NCBI RefSeq assembly: GCF_001598475.1
Contig: NZ_BCZA01000001.1
Location: forward strand, 682,001-746,000
Reading direction: 5' to 3'
DNA from: Pantoea agglomerans NBRC 102470
Lineage (GTDB): Bacteria > Pseudomonadota > Gammaproteobacteria > Enterobacterales > Enterobacteriaceae
Length of the DNA stretch: 64,000 nucleotides
Shown: piece after piece, positions 27,586 through 36,383 of the stretch
Position numbering within the stretch: position 1 is the first letter of the stretch
How the letters are laid out: every line of letters starts with the position of its first letter
Notes under the pieces: generated by a model
What the model saw: the letters and a program-made list of their open reading frames with translations, nothing else
Told to the model about the DNA's origin: nothing
Database searches by the model: none
Program-made: the position numbers and the translations under genes

Positions 27586-29003
27586 TGTTCACCTCTCCGC
27601 CACTGATGGTGGCGCGACATCAGTTGTTCGCCCTCTTCACCCAGTTGCCAGAAAAGGCGGGTCATGATCGCCAGCCCTTCACGTGCAACAGAGGTGAGCA
27701 TGTGTTCGTTAACGCCGTGCTGGCCGCAGGCCGGATAGGAATGGGGCACCCACAGCGTCGGGAGGCCGAGGATATCGGCAAATACCTCATTGGGCAGTGA
27801 ACCGCCGAGATTGGGCAACAGCGCCGGTTTTTTACCGCTGCTGCGGGCCAGCGTGTCCAGCGCCCAGGCCACCAGCGGATCCTGCGGATCGAGTCGCGTT
27901 GCAGGTGAACCGCGCATAAACTCCACGCTGACGTTATCGAAGCCGTGCTGATGCAGGTGACTTTCGACATGCTGGACCAGATTTTCCCAGTCGGTGCCGA
28001 CCACAAATCGCAGCTGACACACCGCCGTGGCGCTGCCGGGGATGGCGTTCATCGGGCGCGCCGGGTTACCGGTTTCAAACGCCAGCACCTCCAGCGTGTT
28101 CCAGCCATAAAGACGCTCCGCAGGCGTCAGGCCAGGTTCTCCCCAGCCGTCGGCCAGCGCCGGATCGCCCGGCATTCCGCCCACCTCGATATCACTGAGG
28201 ATGGCGCGCACCGCATCGGTCAGGGAGTCCGGTTTCAGCGCGGCGACCTGCAATACACCCTTTGCATTCACCAGGCAGGCGAGCGCATTCGCCAGCTGGG
28301 TGCCGGGATTGCTCAGCAGTCCGCCCCAGTTGCCGGAGTGATAGGCGTTGTCGCGCGCCCTGATAGTCAGACGAAAGTTCGCCGCGCCACGCGAACCCAG
28401 GAACAGTGTCGGCCGCACCGCGTTCAGACGCGGGCCATCTGAGGCGATAAAGAGGTCGGCCTGTAACAGCGCCCGCTGCTGCTGACAAATCTCCGCCAGC
28501 CCTGGCGAGCTGATCTCTTCACCCATTTCAAACAGGATTTTGCAGTTGAAGCCCAGTGCGCCACCGCGTGCCTGCCACACCTGCTCCAGCGCCGCGAGAT
28601 TGATGCAGTGCTGGCCTTTGTTGTCCGCACTGCCGCGCCCGTACAGGCGGTCATCTTCAGCCGTGAGTCGCCACGGTGATAAACCGTCGCGCCAGTTCTC
28701 ATCGTCGCCGAACACCACATCGCCGTGGCCATAGCAGAGCAGCGTCGGTCTGAAGGGATCTTCAATGAGCGTGGCGATCAGAAACGGCGGGCTGCCGGGC
28801 TGCGGATTCTCAAACGGGTGCAGCGTAAATCCCATCGTCGCCAGCTGCGGGCCGATCTCCTGCTGCAGATAGCTCTCCAGCTCCGCCTGCCTGCTGGCGT
28901 GCTGGCTTTCGGTCACGCAGGAAATTCGTCGTGCCAGCAACTGCTGAAACTCGCCACTGTCGAAATAGTGCATCGCCTGGTCAACGGTCTGTTGCTCTGT
29001 CAT
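27582..29003 (-). CDS. M20-family metallopeptidase/deacylase
   Basis: A 473-residue cytoplasmic enzyme of the M20 dinuclear zinc hydrolases (relatives: ArgE, DapE, carnosinases). Metal-site segments are LLCYGHGDVV, LYGRGSADNKGQ, FEMGEEISSPGL and LWVPHSYPACGQHG near the end; the dimerisation lid lies in the middle third. M20 members remove acyl groups from amino acids or cleave dipeptides. It is the first gene of an operon with an MHS transporter and diverges from a LysR gene. It is not recognised as a named gene; the substrate is unknown. Confidence 0.85.
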   Translation of the reverse strand: MTEQQTVDQAMHYFDSGEFQQLLARRISCVTESQHASRQAELESYLQQEIGPQLATMGFTLHPFENPQPGSPPFLIATLIEDPFRPTLLCYGHGDVVFGDDENWRDGLSPWRLTAEDDRLYGRGSADNKGQHCINLAALEQVWQARGGALGFNCKILFEMGEEISSPGLAEICQQQRALLQADLFIASDGPRLNAVRPTLFLGSRGAANFRLTIRARDNAYHSGNWGGLLSNPGTQLANALACLVNAKGVLQVAALKPDSLTDAVRAILSDIEVGGMPGDPALADGWGEPGLTPAERLYGWNTLEVLAFETGNPARPMNAIPGSATAVCQLRFVVGTDWENLVQHVESHLHQHGFDNVSVEFMRGSPATRLDPQDPLVAWALDTLARSSGKKPALLPNLGGSLPNEVFADILGLPTLWVPHSYPACGQHGVNEHMLTSVAREGLAIMTRLFWQLGEEGEQLMSRHHQWRRGEQ

Positions 29004-29143
29004 GTTTGCCCTGTCTGTTCTTTTTATCGTGCTTTATCTTTGACAAACTTCTCTCTTTGCCACAATTATTAATTTATCGAGTGAGCCTTGCTTTTAAAGC
29101 AAGCCATGCCTGCCCTTTTATGATGCGTTTTGTTGGAGTGACC

Positions 29144-30058
29144 ATGTTAAGCAGTGAGATCCGCTATTTCCTGGCGGTCGTACAGTGCGGATCGCTCAGC
29201 GCCGCCAGCGAGCAGCTCTTTGTGGCGGTGTCGGCGATTAGTCGCCAGATTCAGCGTCTGGAGACGCAGGTGGGTGTGCCGCTGTTTGAGCGGCATGCAC
29301 GCGGCATGGTATTGAACGAAGCGGGTGAAATATTCGCGCATCATGTGCGCAAGAGTCAGCTCGATATGGAATATGCGCTGGCGGAGATTAAGGGGCTGAA
29401 AGCAATACGGCGCAGCCTGATCCGCATCGCCTGCACCGACGGAATGGCGTTTAGTCTGCTGCCGGGATTGCTGGCGGAGTTCCGTCAGGCCAACCCCGGC
29501 GTGCTGTTTGCGCTTAACGTGACGCACTCTCAGGGCGTGGCGGCATGCGTCAGGGCTGGGGAATGCGATGTTGCGCTGCAGTTCAGTCTGCAACCGGAGC
29601 GCAGCGTTGAGGTGCTCGGCTCGTGGCCGGCGCCGGTGTTACTGGCGATGCATCAGTCACATCCGCTGGCGTCGCGTCAGGTGACGCTGGCCGATCTGCA
29701 TGGCTGGCCGCTGGCGTTGCCAGGTCAGCATACTACCGTGCGGCAGTTGTTTGACCTCTCCTGTCAGATGAACGACTGCGTGGTCGAGCCGGTGCTGACC
29801 TGCGACTATTTCGCTACGCTCTACCACTTTTTGCTGCATACCCCGCAGGCAGTAACCATTTGCAGTGCGTTTACCCTGTTGTTTGAGCGCGACACGCAAA
29901 ATCTGGTGTTGCGTTCGATGGGGGTGGATCAGCTGAGTCAGCGTACGTTGCAGCTTCAGACGGTGTCCGGCCGCCAGCGGAATGCGGCGCTGACGCTGTT
30001 TCTGCAGTTTTTGCAGCAGCGGCTAACGGAGATGGATCAGCAGGTGAGGATGGGATAA
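29144..30058 (+). CDS. LysR-family regulator next to the M20/MHS operon
   Basis: A 304-residue LysR-type regulator. The helix-turn-helix is in EIRYFLAVVQCGSLSAASEQ and VAVSAISRQIQRLE. The start at ATG 29144 (GGAG 6 bp upstream) is preferred to longer readings, which contain no LysR homology. It diverges from the M20-MHS operon with a 140-bp gap, so it is the likely controller of that operon. The effector is unknown. Confidence 0.85.
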   Translation: MLSSEIRYFLAVVQCGSLSAASEQLFVAVSAISRQIQRLETQVGVPLFERHARGMVLNEAGEIFAHHVRKSQLDMEYALAEIKGLKAIRRSLIRIACTDGMAFSLLPGLLAEFRQANPGVLFALNVTHSQGVAACVRAGECDVALQFSLQPERSVEVLGSWPAPVLLAMHQSHPLASRQVTLADLHGWPLALPGQHTTVRQLFDLSCQMNDCVVEPVLTCDYFATLYHFLLHTPQAVTICSAFTLLFERDTQNLVLRSMGVDQLSQRTLQLQTVSGRQRNAALTLFLQFLQQRLTEMDQQVRMG

Positions 30059-30100
30059 GGGTTAAGGTCTGCAAAGATTTGCTATAAGACCGTGATGGCT

Positions 30101-30285
30101 AAGGGAACTCGACCCGATCGGAAAGTCGCAAAAGCCGCCATCCATGGCATGCTCGGCCCACGCGATTACGCACCTCATCCCTGAGGTGCGCCCGTAGCCG
30201 GGCCAACGCTTTGCGTTGTTCAAAAACGCTCCCGGCGTTTTTATCCGGGCGGCGGGACGCTTTCCTCTTCGGGTCATGTTCCCTT
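30101..30285 (-). repeat. Interspersed palindromic repeat, copy C (185 bp, inverted)
   Basis: Third copy, in the opposite orientation to A and B. The ends AAGGGAACTCGACCCGA (30101-30117) and TCGGGTCATGTTCCCTT (30269-30285) are complementary at 15 of 17 positions. The same three internal stem-loops are present (loops CGGGA-type, AAA and GGGA-type). It lies 43 bp after the LysR stop and 97 bp before the end of the converging binding-protein gene. Confidence 0.85.
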
Positions 30286-30338
30286 CGCGTTGAGCTTATT
30301 TATTGCTGTCAGTTCTTTTTGAGCTGAGCCAGACAGCA

Positions 30339-30362
30339 CAGGCCCACAGAGGTATGGGCCTG
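30339..30362. terminator. Hairpin at the 3' end of the DppA-like gene
   Basis: CAGGCCCA and TGGGCCTG form a perfect 8-bp stem with an 8-nt loop, about 20 bp beyond the stop of the leftward gene. It has no long T-tract. Confidence 0.55.
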
Positions 30363-30381
30363 TAAAGATAGCTGTGACCGC

Positions 30382-31977
30382 TTACTGCTTAATATCCACC
30401 TGATAGAAGATGTGCTTGCCGAACGGATCGACCTGATAGCCGCTGACCGATTTGCGCACCGGCTCAAAGATGGTGGAGTGCGCAATCATCACCGCAGGCA
30501 TCTGGTCATGCATCATCTGCTGTGCCTGCAGATAGAGCGCGGTGCGTTTGCCCTGATCCGGCTCGGCGCGGGCTTCGGTGATTAACTTCTCAAATGGCTG
30601 ATAGCACCATTTTGAGGAGTTGGAACCGCCCTGTGCCGAGGTACAGCTGTAAAGCGGGCCAAAGAAGTTGTCCGGATCGCCGGTGGCGGTGGTCCAGCCC
30701 ATCAGTGCCGCCTGATGCTCGCCGCTGCGCACGCGTTTCAGGTATTCGCCCCACTCATAGCTGACGATATTGGCTTTGATGCCCACTTTAGCCCAGTCCG
30801 ACTGAATCATCTCCGCCATGCGGCGCGCATTCGGATTGTAAGGCCGCTGAACCGGCATCGCCCAGAGCGCAATTTCGGTACCCGGTTTCACACCCGCCTG
30901 TTGCAGCAGGGCTTTGGCCTTCTCTGGGTCGTAGTCGTAGTCTTTCAGATCTTTGTCGGCGCTCCATACGCCCGGTGGCAGGATATTTTTCGCGACCGTG
31001 CCGGTGCCTTTAAATATCGCATCGATGATCGCCGGTTTGTTGATCGCCATCGCCAGCGCCTGGCGCACTTTGACGTTATCGGTTGGCGCTTTGGTGGTGT
31101 TAAACGCCAGGAAGCCGGTATTCAGACCCGCCTTCTGTTCCAGGGTGATATCCGGGTTAGCGCGCATCTTTTCAAGATCGGCGGGATTAGGGAATGGCAT
31201 TACCTGACACTCATTCTTCTCCAGCTTGGCATAACGCACGGAGGCATCCGGCGTGATGCTGAACACCAGCCGATCGAGCTTCGCCTTGCCCTGCCAGTAG
31301 TCCGGGAACGCTTTGTAGAGAATGCGGGAATCTTTCTGATACTGCACCAGCTCAAACGGTCCAGTGCCGATCGGGTTCATATCGACCTTCTCCGGCGTCC
31401 CCGCTTTCAGCATCGCGTCTGCATATTCCGCCGAGTGGATTGAGGCGAAGTACCAGGCGAGATCGGCAAGGAACGGCGCTTCCGGATGGGACAGCGTAAA
31501 ACGTACGGTGTGGTCATCGACCCGGTCGATACTTTTAATCAGCGTGGAGAGCTCCAGGCTTTCGAAGTTGGAATAGGTGCCGCCAGAGACATTATGGTAA
31601 GGATTTTTCGGGTCCATCTGGCGCATAAACGAGAAGATCACGTCGTCGGCGTTGAAGTCGCGGCTGGGTTTGAAGGCTTTATTGCTCTGAAACTTCACGT
31701 TCTTGCGCAGATAGAAGGTGTAAACCGTGCCATCCGGGCTGATTTCCCAGCGTTCCGCCAGGCTGGGCACCAGATTGGTCGTGCCGGGCGTAAAGTCCAC
31801 CAGCCGGTTAAAGACCGGCACCGCACTGGCGTCAACGCTGGTCCCCGAGGTATAGAGCTGCGGGTTAAAGTTCTCTGGCGATCCCTCAGAACAGAAGACC
31901 AGCGTTTTGGCGTTAACGCTGCCAGCCAGCGCTATCCCAGCCGTAACAAGCGCTAAGGTGGCTATCTTGATTTTCAT
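30382..31977 (-). CDS. DppA-like periplasmic dipeptide-binding protein
   Basis: A 531-residue class C binding protein with signal peptide MKIKIATLALVTAGIALAGS (cleavage expected after VNA). It follows E. coli DppA (535 residues) throughout: KTLVFCSEGSPENFNPQLYT, PNARRMAEMIQSDWAKVG, and IAHSTIFEPVRK near the end. No dpp permease or ATPase gene is adjacent, so it is probably an extra binding subunit serving a Dpp system encoded elsewhere. It diverges from peptidase T, which suggests uptake and cleavage of small peptides. The start at 31977 has GAGGA upstream. Confidence 0.88.
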   Translation of the reverse strand: MKIKIATLALVTAGIALAGSVNAKTLVFCSEGSPENFNPQLYTSGTSVDASAVPVFNRLVDFTPGTTNLVPSLAERWEISPDGTVYTFYLRKNVKFQSNKAFKPSRDFNADDVIFSFMRQMDPKNPYHNVSGGTYSNFESLELSTLIKSIDRVDDHTVRFTLSHPEAPFLADLAWYFASIHSAEYADAMLKAGTPEKVDMNPIGTGPFELVQYQKDSRILYKAFPDYWQGKAKLDRLVFSITPDASVRYAKLEKNECQVMPFPNPADLEKMRANPDITLEQKAGLNTGFLAFNTTKAPTDNVKVRQALAMAINKPAIIDAIFKGTGTVAKNILPPGVWSADKDLKDYDYDPEKAKALLQQAGVKPGTEIALWAMPVQRPYNPNARRMAEMIQSDWAKVGIKANIVSYEWGEYLKRVRSGEHQAALMGWTTATGDPDNFFGPLYSCTSAQGGSNSSKWCYQPFEKLITEARAEPDQGKRTALYLQAQQMMHDQMPAVMIAHSTIFEPVRKSVSGYQVDPFGKHIFYQVDIKQ

Positions 31978-32104
31978 TATTATCCTCGCTTTGTATTGAC
32001 TTCCGGTGATCACAATATCTAAATGAATCATTCAGATGCTTCATTGATAGCACGATTCGGCACCATAACGAACCCCGCCGGTGGCTGACTAATAAGGAAT
32101 AGTG

Positions 32105-33331
32105 ATGACAGACAAACTCGAGTCGCAGCTCACAGAACGTTTTTTCCGTTACCTCGCCATCAGCAGTCAGAGCGATGCCAAATCCACCACCCTGCCCAGT
32201 ACGCCGAGCCAGCACGCCATGGCGGAACTGCTGGCGGATGAGCTGCGCGCGTCAGGGCTGGATGAGGTGGTGATTGATGAGCATGCCACGGTGACGGCGG
32301 TGAAACGCGGCAACCGGCCTGACGCGCCGCGCATCGGGTTTATTACGCATATCGATACCGTTGATGTCGGTTTGTCGCCCGATATCCACCCGCAGATCCT
32401 CACCTGGCAGGGCGAAGATCTCTGTCTGAATGCAGAGCAGGATATCTGGCTGCGCCGCGAAGAACATCCGGAGATCGCGCCCTACGTCGGTCAGCAGGTG
32501 ATCTTCAGCGACGGCACCAGCGTGCTGGGCGCGGACAACAAAGCGGCGGTCACCGTGGTGATGACGCTGATGGAGAACCTTAAGGGCGACCACGGCGACA
32601 TCGTGGTGGCCTTTGTGCCGGACGAAGAAATTGGGCTGCGCGGTGCGAAAGCGCTGGATCTGGAAACGCGCTTTAATGTCGATTTCGCCTGGACCATCGA
32701 CTGCTGCGAACTGGGCGAAGTGGTCTATGAAAACTTCAATGCTGCCGCTGCAGAAATTCAGTTTACCGGCGTACCGGCCCATCCGATGTCGGGCAAAGGG
32801 GTGCTGGTCAATCCGCTGCTGATGGCGCATGACTACATCAGCCTGTTTGATCGGCAGCAGACCCCGGAGCACACCGAAGGCCGTGAAGGCTATATCTGGT
32901 TCAATGAGATTCAGGCCAACGCCAGCAAGGCAACGCTGAAGGCCTCAATCCGTGATTTTGATCTGACCAGCTTTGCGGCACGTAAGCAGCAGTTGCAGCA
33001 GGCAGCAGAGGATCTGGCGGCGCGTTACCCCACCGGCAAGGTGAACGTGAGTATCAGCGATACCTACAGCAATATCAGTAACGCACTGGGTGAGGATCGT
33101 CGGGCGATTGACCTGATCTTCAGTGCCTTTGCCGCGCTGGAGATTGAGCCGAAGGTGATTCCGATGCGTGGCGGTACAGACGGTGCCGCGCTGTCAGCCA
33201 AAGGTCTGCTGACGCCGAACTTCTTTACCGGCGCGCACAACTTCCATTCACGCTTCGAATTTCTGCCGGTAACGTCGTTTGTGAAGTCCTATCAGGTGGC
33301 GGAAAAACTCTGTTATCTGGCAGCGGAATAA
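32105..33331 (+). CDS. pepT: Peptidase T (tripeptidase, M20B)
   Basis: A 408-residue zinc aminopeptidase that removes the N-terminal residue of tripeptides. Expected metal-site segments are GFITHIDTVD, LGADNKAAV, VPDEEIGLRG, a TIDCCELGE stretch, and GAHNFHSRFEF; the closing RGGTDGAALSAKGLLTPN is typical of PepT. The usual GG after the ligand Asp (TVDGG in E. coli) is replaced by CC, so it may be a divergent paralogue. The ATG at 32105 follows AAGGA at 32094-32098. It diverges from the DppA-like gene. Confidence 0.85.
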   Translation: MTDKLESQLTERFFRYLAISSQSDAKSTTLPSTPSQHAMAELLADELRASGLDEVVIDEHATVTAVKRGNRPDAPRIGFITHIDTVDVGLSPDIHPQILTWQGEDLCLNAEQDIWLRREEHPEIAPYVGQQVIFSDGTSVLGADNKAAVTVVMTLMENLKGDHGDIVVAFVPDEEIGLRGAKALDLETRFNVDFAWTIDCCELGEVVYENFNAAAAEIQFTGVPAHPMSGKGVLVNPLLMAHDYISLFDRQQTPEHTEGREGYIWFNEIQANASKATLKASIRDFDLTSFAARKQQLQQAAEDLAARYPTGKVNVSISDTYSNISNALGEDRRAIDLIFSAFAALEIEPKVIPMRGGTDGAALSAKGLLTPNFFTGAHNFHSRFEFLPVTSFVKSYQVAEKLCYLAAE

Positions 33332-33338
33332 ATGGAGG

Positions 33339-33363
33339 AATCGGGCGCAGAACGCGCCCGATT
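33339..33363. terminator. Bidirectional hairpin after pepT
   Basis: AATCGGGCGC and GCGCCCGATT form a perfect 10-bp stem around AGAAC, between converging genes. The stem begins 8 bp after the pepT stop. Confidence 0.75.
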
Positions 33364-33367
33364 GCGA

Positions 33368-34144
33368 TTATGGCTTCGCGCTGACATCAATGCCTGGGAA
33401 ATATTTTTCAGCCAGCTTTTTGATGGTGCCATCGCCCTGCACTTTAGCAATCGCCGCATCCAGTGACTGCTTCAGCTGCGCGTCATCTTTGCGCAGGCCG
33501 TAGCCGATGCCTGAACCAAGAATCGCGTCATCTTCGACTGGCTTGCCAACAAAACCAAAGCCTTTGCCCTGCGGTTTATCGAGGAAGCCAGACTGACCGG
33601 CAGCGGACATCACCAGTGTGCCATCCAGGCGGCCCGCGACCATGTCGTTGTAAACCTGGTTTTGATCCTGATACGAGGTCACAGTCACACCCTGCGGCTC
33701 CCAGTGCTTCTTCGCATAGGTTTCCTGGATGGATCCCTGTAATACACCGATGTTCTTGCCCTTCAGACCTTCGGCGGTCGGTGCCAGATTTTCACCGGTC
33801 TTCGCCACTAACATGGTCGGAATACGGTAGATCGGCTGCGTAAACGCAATGCTTCTGGCGCGCGCTTCGGTGATGTTCATCGCCGAGTTAATGGCGTCGA
33901 ACTTTTTCGCCTGCAGTGCCGGGATCAGCGCATCAAAACTGCTCTCAACCCAGTGGCAGCTGAAGTTGCCCGCCTTACAGATGGCATTGCCCAGCTCGAT
34001 ATCAAAGCCTTCCAGTTCCCCTTTAGCATTGCGGCTTTCAAAAGGCGGATATTGTGACTCCACGCCGTAGCGTAAATCCTGTGCCAGTGCCTGTACCGAT
34101 GTCATCATGCCCAGAGCGAGAAAAAGCGCGTTCAGTTTCTTCAT
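33368..34144 (-). CDS. Periplasmic polar amino-acid-binding protein (ArgT/HisJ type), orphan
   Basis: A 258-residue class F binding protein. The signal peptide MKKLNALFLALGMMTSVQALA is followed by DLRYGVESQYPPFESRNAKG, ELEGFDIELGNAICK and NEAN-type loops typical of Lys/Arg/Orn and His binding proteins; the conserved Cys pair (CKAGNFSCHWVE) is present. There is no permease or ATPase gene beside it, so it probably uses a transporter encoded elsewhere. Its downstream aminotransferase neighbour on the same strand (upstream in transcription) may be co-transcribed. Confidence 0.85.
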   Translation of the reverse strand: MKKLNALFLALGMMTSVQALAQDLRYGVESQYPPFESRNAKGELEGFDIELGNAICKAGNFSCHWVESSFDALIPALQAKKFDAINSAMNITEARARSIAFTQPIYRIPTMLVAKTGENLAPTAEGLKGKNIGVLQGSIQETYAKKHWEPQGVTVTSYQDQNQVYNDMVAGRLDGTLVMSAAGQSGFLDKPQGKGFGFVGKPVEDDAILGSGIGYGLRKDDAQLKQSLDAAIAKVQGDGTIKKLAEKYFPGIDVSAKP

Positions 34145-34192
34145 TATGTCATTTACCCCGAAAAGTCCTGGTTACCTGTTCCCCGAGCTGCC

Positions 34193-34208
34193 TCACGCGG
34201 TGGCGTGA
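34193..34208. terminator. Small hairpin between aminotransferase and binding-protein genes
   Basis: TCACGC and GCGTGA pair around GGTG at the aminotransferase stop. It is short and may only weaken read-through. Confidence 0.35.
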
Positions 34209-34209
34209 A

Positions 34210-35376
34210 TCAGTGAGAAAAAGCACATAGCGCAGCCGCGCCAGCCTCAAGTGTCGCCTCGTCTTTGGCAAAAGAGAGCCGAATCAGTTTGTTATCTGTG
34301 CCATCCATATAAAACGCCGACAGCGGTATGGTCGCCACACCGTGATCGACGATAAGACGTTTTACCATTTCACTGTCCGGTTCGTCACTGAAATGTCCAT
34401 AGCTGGCGAGCATAAAGAACGAACCCGCACTCGGCAGCAGCCGGAACGGGGAGTTCTGCATCAGGGCAATCAGCCGATCGCGCTTCTGCTGATAGAAGGC
34501 ACTGAGCGACAGATAGTTCTCTGGCGTCTGCAGATAGTGTGCGAAACCGACCTGCATCGGTGTATCGGCGGCGTACATCATAAACTGATGCACTTTCACC
34601 AGCTCAGTCATCAGCTCTGCCGGTGCCAGACAGTAGCCTACCCGCCAGCCGGTGACGTGGAAGGTTTTGCCAAACGAAGAGACAATGACGCTGCGGGCTG
34701 CCAGTTCCGGATGCGTCGCCATCCCACAATGCGGGCGGCCATCAAACAGAATATGTTCGTAAACCTCATCGGAGAGCACCACGATATCCGTGTTGCGGAG
34801 TAAGGCTGCCAGCTGATTCAGGTCGTCGGGGGTCAGCACCTGCGCGCTGGGGTTGTGCGGCGTATTAATAATGATCATCCGGGTGCGCGGCGTGATTGCT
34901 GCCCGCAACTGATCCCAGTCGATAGCAAACGACGGCACCTGCAACTTCAGGCCAATCGGTTTACCGCCCTGCAACCGCACCACCGGCGCGTAGCTGTCAA
35001 ACGCCGGTTCAAAGAAGATCACCTCATCGCCCTGATGGACCAGCGCGGTGATCGCCATATAGAGCCCCTGGCTGGCGCTGCCGGTGATCAGCACTTCACT
35101 GGTGGCATCATATTGTTGTCCATAGAGCGCCTGCACTTTGCTGGCAAGCGCGTCGCGTAAGGCGGGCAAGCCCATCATGGCGGCATACTGATTATGTCCT
35201 TCCTGCATCGCGCGGCTGACTGAGTCGACCAGCGCCGGATCACAGGGGAAACTGGGCGCGCCCTGCGACAGGTTAATCGCCTGATGCTGCGCCGAAAGCT
35301 GGCCAATCACGCTGAAAATAGTGGTGCCGACGTCCGGCAATTTTGAGTGGATAGCGACAGGCGTTTTCAGGGACAT
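34210..35376 (-). CDS. PLP-dependent aminotransferase, YbdL (methionine aminotransferase)-like
   Basis: A 388-residue class I/II aminotransferase. Segments SKLPDVGTTIFSVIGQLSAQHQAINLSQGAP, NTPHNPSAQVL and VSSFGKTFHVTGWRVGYC (PLP-binding Lys in SSFGKT) match E. coli YbdL closely. YbdL transaminates methionine and aromatic amino acids. The start at 35376 (MSLKTPVAIHSKLP, GGAGA upstream) is preferred to an in-frame extension to 35487 that would run into the divergent LysR promoter. It diverges from a LysR gene that may control it. Confidence 0.85.
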   Translation of the reverse strand: MSLKTPVAIHSKLPDVGTTIFSVIGQLSAQHQAINLSQGAPSFPCDPALVDSVSRAMQEGHNQYAAMMGLPALRDALASKVQALYGQQYDATSEVLITGSASQGLYMAITALVHQGDEVIFFEPAFDSYAPVVRLQGGKPIGLKLQVPSFAIDWDQLRAAITPRTRMIIINTPHNPSAQVLTPDDLNQLAALLRNTDIVVLSDEVYEHILFDGRPHCGMATHPELAARSVIVSSFGKTFHVTGWRVGYCLAPAELMTELVKVHQFMMYAADTPMQVGFAHYLQTPENYLSLSAFYQQKRDRLIALMQNSPFRLLPSAGSFFMLASYGHFSDEPDSEMVKRLIVDHGVATIPLSAFYMDGTDNKLIRLSFAKDEATLEAGAAALCAFSH

Positions 35377-35501
35377 ACTCTCTCCGTCAGGGGCATAACC
35401 GCTCAGATGCGGTAAATAGCTATTCAACGGGCTGCGACTTGAGTCGGCAAGCGAAATGTCGTCATAATAGCCATGACAAAAATGCATAGCTGAGGTTCAC
35501 C

Positions 35502-36383
35502 GTGTCACGCTTATCGCTGCCGCTTAATGCCATTCACGCCTTTCTGGTGACCGCCCGACATCTCAATCTGACTCACGCTGCCCGCGAACTTTGCCTGACG
35601 CAGGGCGCCGTCAGTCGTAAGATTGCCGCGCTGGAGCAGTGGCTGGGCGTGACGCTGTTTGACCGCCACGCGCGCGGTCTGCGCCTGACCCCTCAGGGCG
35701 CGGCGCTGCTGCCCGACTTACAGCAGGGTTTTGAGCTGATGGTTCAGGCCAGCGAGAAGGTCCGCCGCAGTCAGGTCAGCATTCGCCTGAAAGCGCCAAC
35801 CTGTGCAATGCGCTGGCTGGTGCCCCGGCTGATGGCGCTGGAGCAGCATCGGCCCGAACTGCATGTGGCCCTGACCACTACGCTGGATCATGCCGCGCAG
35901 CTTGAGAACTTCGATGTGGCGATTGTCTATGGTAAGCCGCACCCTGACGGAATTTGCCTGTTCAGTGAGTCGCTGACGCCGGTGATGGCAGCCGATCAAC
36001 CCCGCCCGGACTCCCCGGCGGCACTGGCCACAATGACCTTCTTGCATCCCACGGCAGATACGCGTGACTGGCAGTGCTGGCTGCAGGCGCAGCAGGTGAC
36101 GCTGCACATGAAGCGGAACCAGCATTTTGCCACCATGGACTTAGCGATCAGTGCAGCGATTCAGGGGTTTGGTGTGGCGATGGCCGACAGCAATCTGGTG
36201 GAGAGTGATATAGCCAGCGGCAGGCTGATTAAGCCGTTCGCTGGCGAGGTAAAAACCGGTGCCGTTTACAGTTTGCTGCAACGGCCCGCGCAGGATGCGC
36301 CACCGTTCCTGGCGGAACTGGTGGCGTGGCTGTGCAGGGATCAGAAAGTAACCCAGTCGCCGTTATCAGCGGGTTTAGCCTGA
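35502..36383 (+). CDS. LysR-family regulator (GcvA-like)
   Basis: A 293-residue LysR-type regulator starting at GTG 35502, with a GCTGAGGTTCACC leader. The helix-turn-helix is [22 protein letters not shown] then [15 protein letters not shown], of the GcvA/AmpR style. It diverges from the aminotransferase gene (125 bp gap), its likely target. The 3' end overlaps the converging chemoreceptor gene by 43 bp. Confidence 0.83.
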   Translation: MSRLSLPLNAIHAFLVTARHLNLTHAARELCLTQGAVSRKIAALEQWLGVTLFDRHARGLRLTPQGAALLPDLQQGFELMVQASEKVRRSQVSIRLKAPTCAMRWLVPRLMALEQHRPELHVALTTTLDHAAQLENFDVAIVYGKPHPDGICLFSESLTPVMAADQPRPDSPAALATMTFLHPTADTRDWQCWLQAQQVTLHMKRNQHFATMDLAISAAIQGFGVAMADSNLVESDIASGRLIKPFAGEVKTGAVYSLLQRPAQDAPPFLAELVAWLCRDQKVTQSPLSAGLA

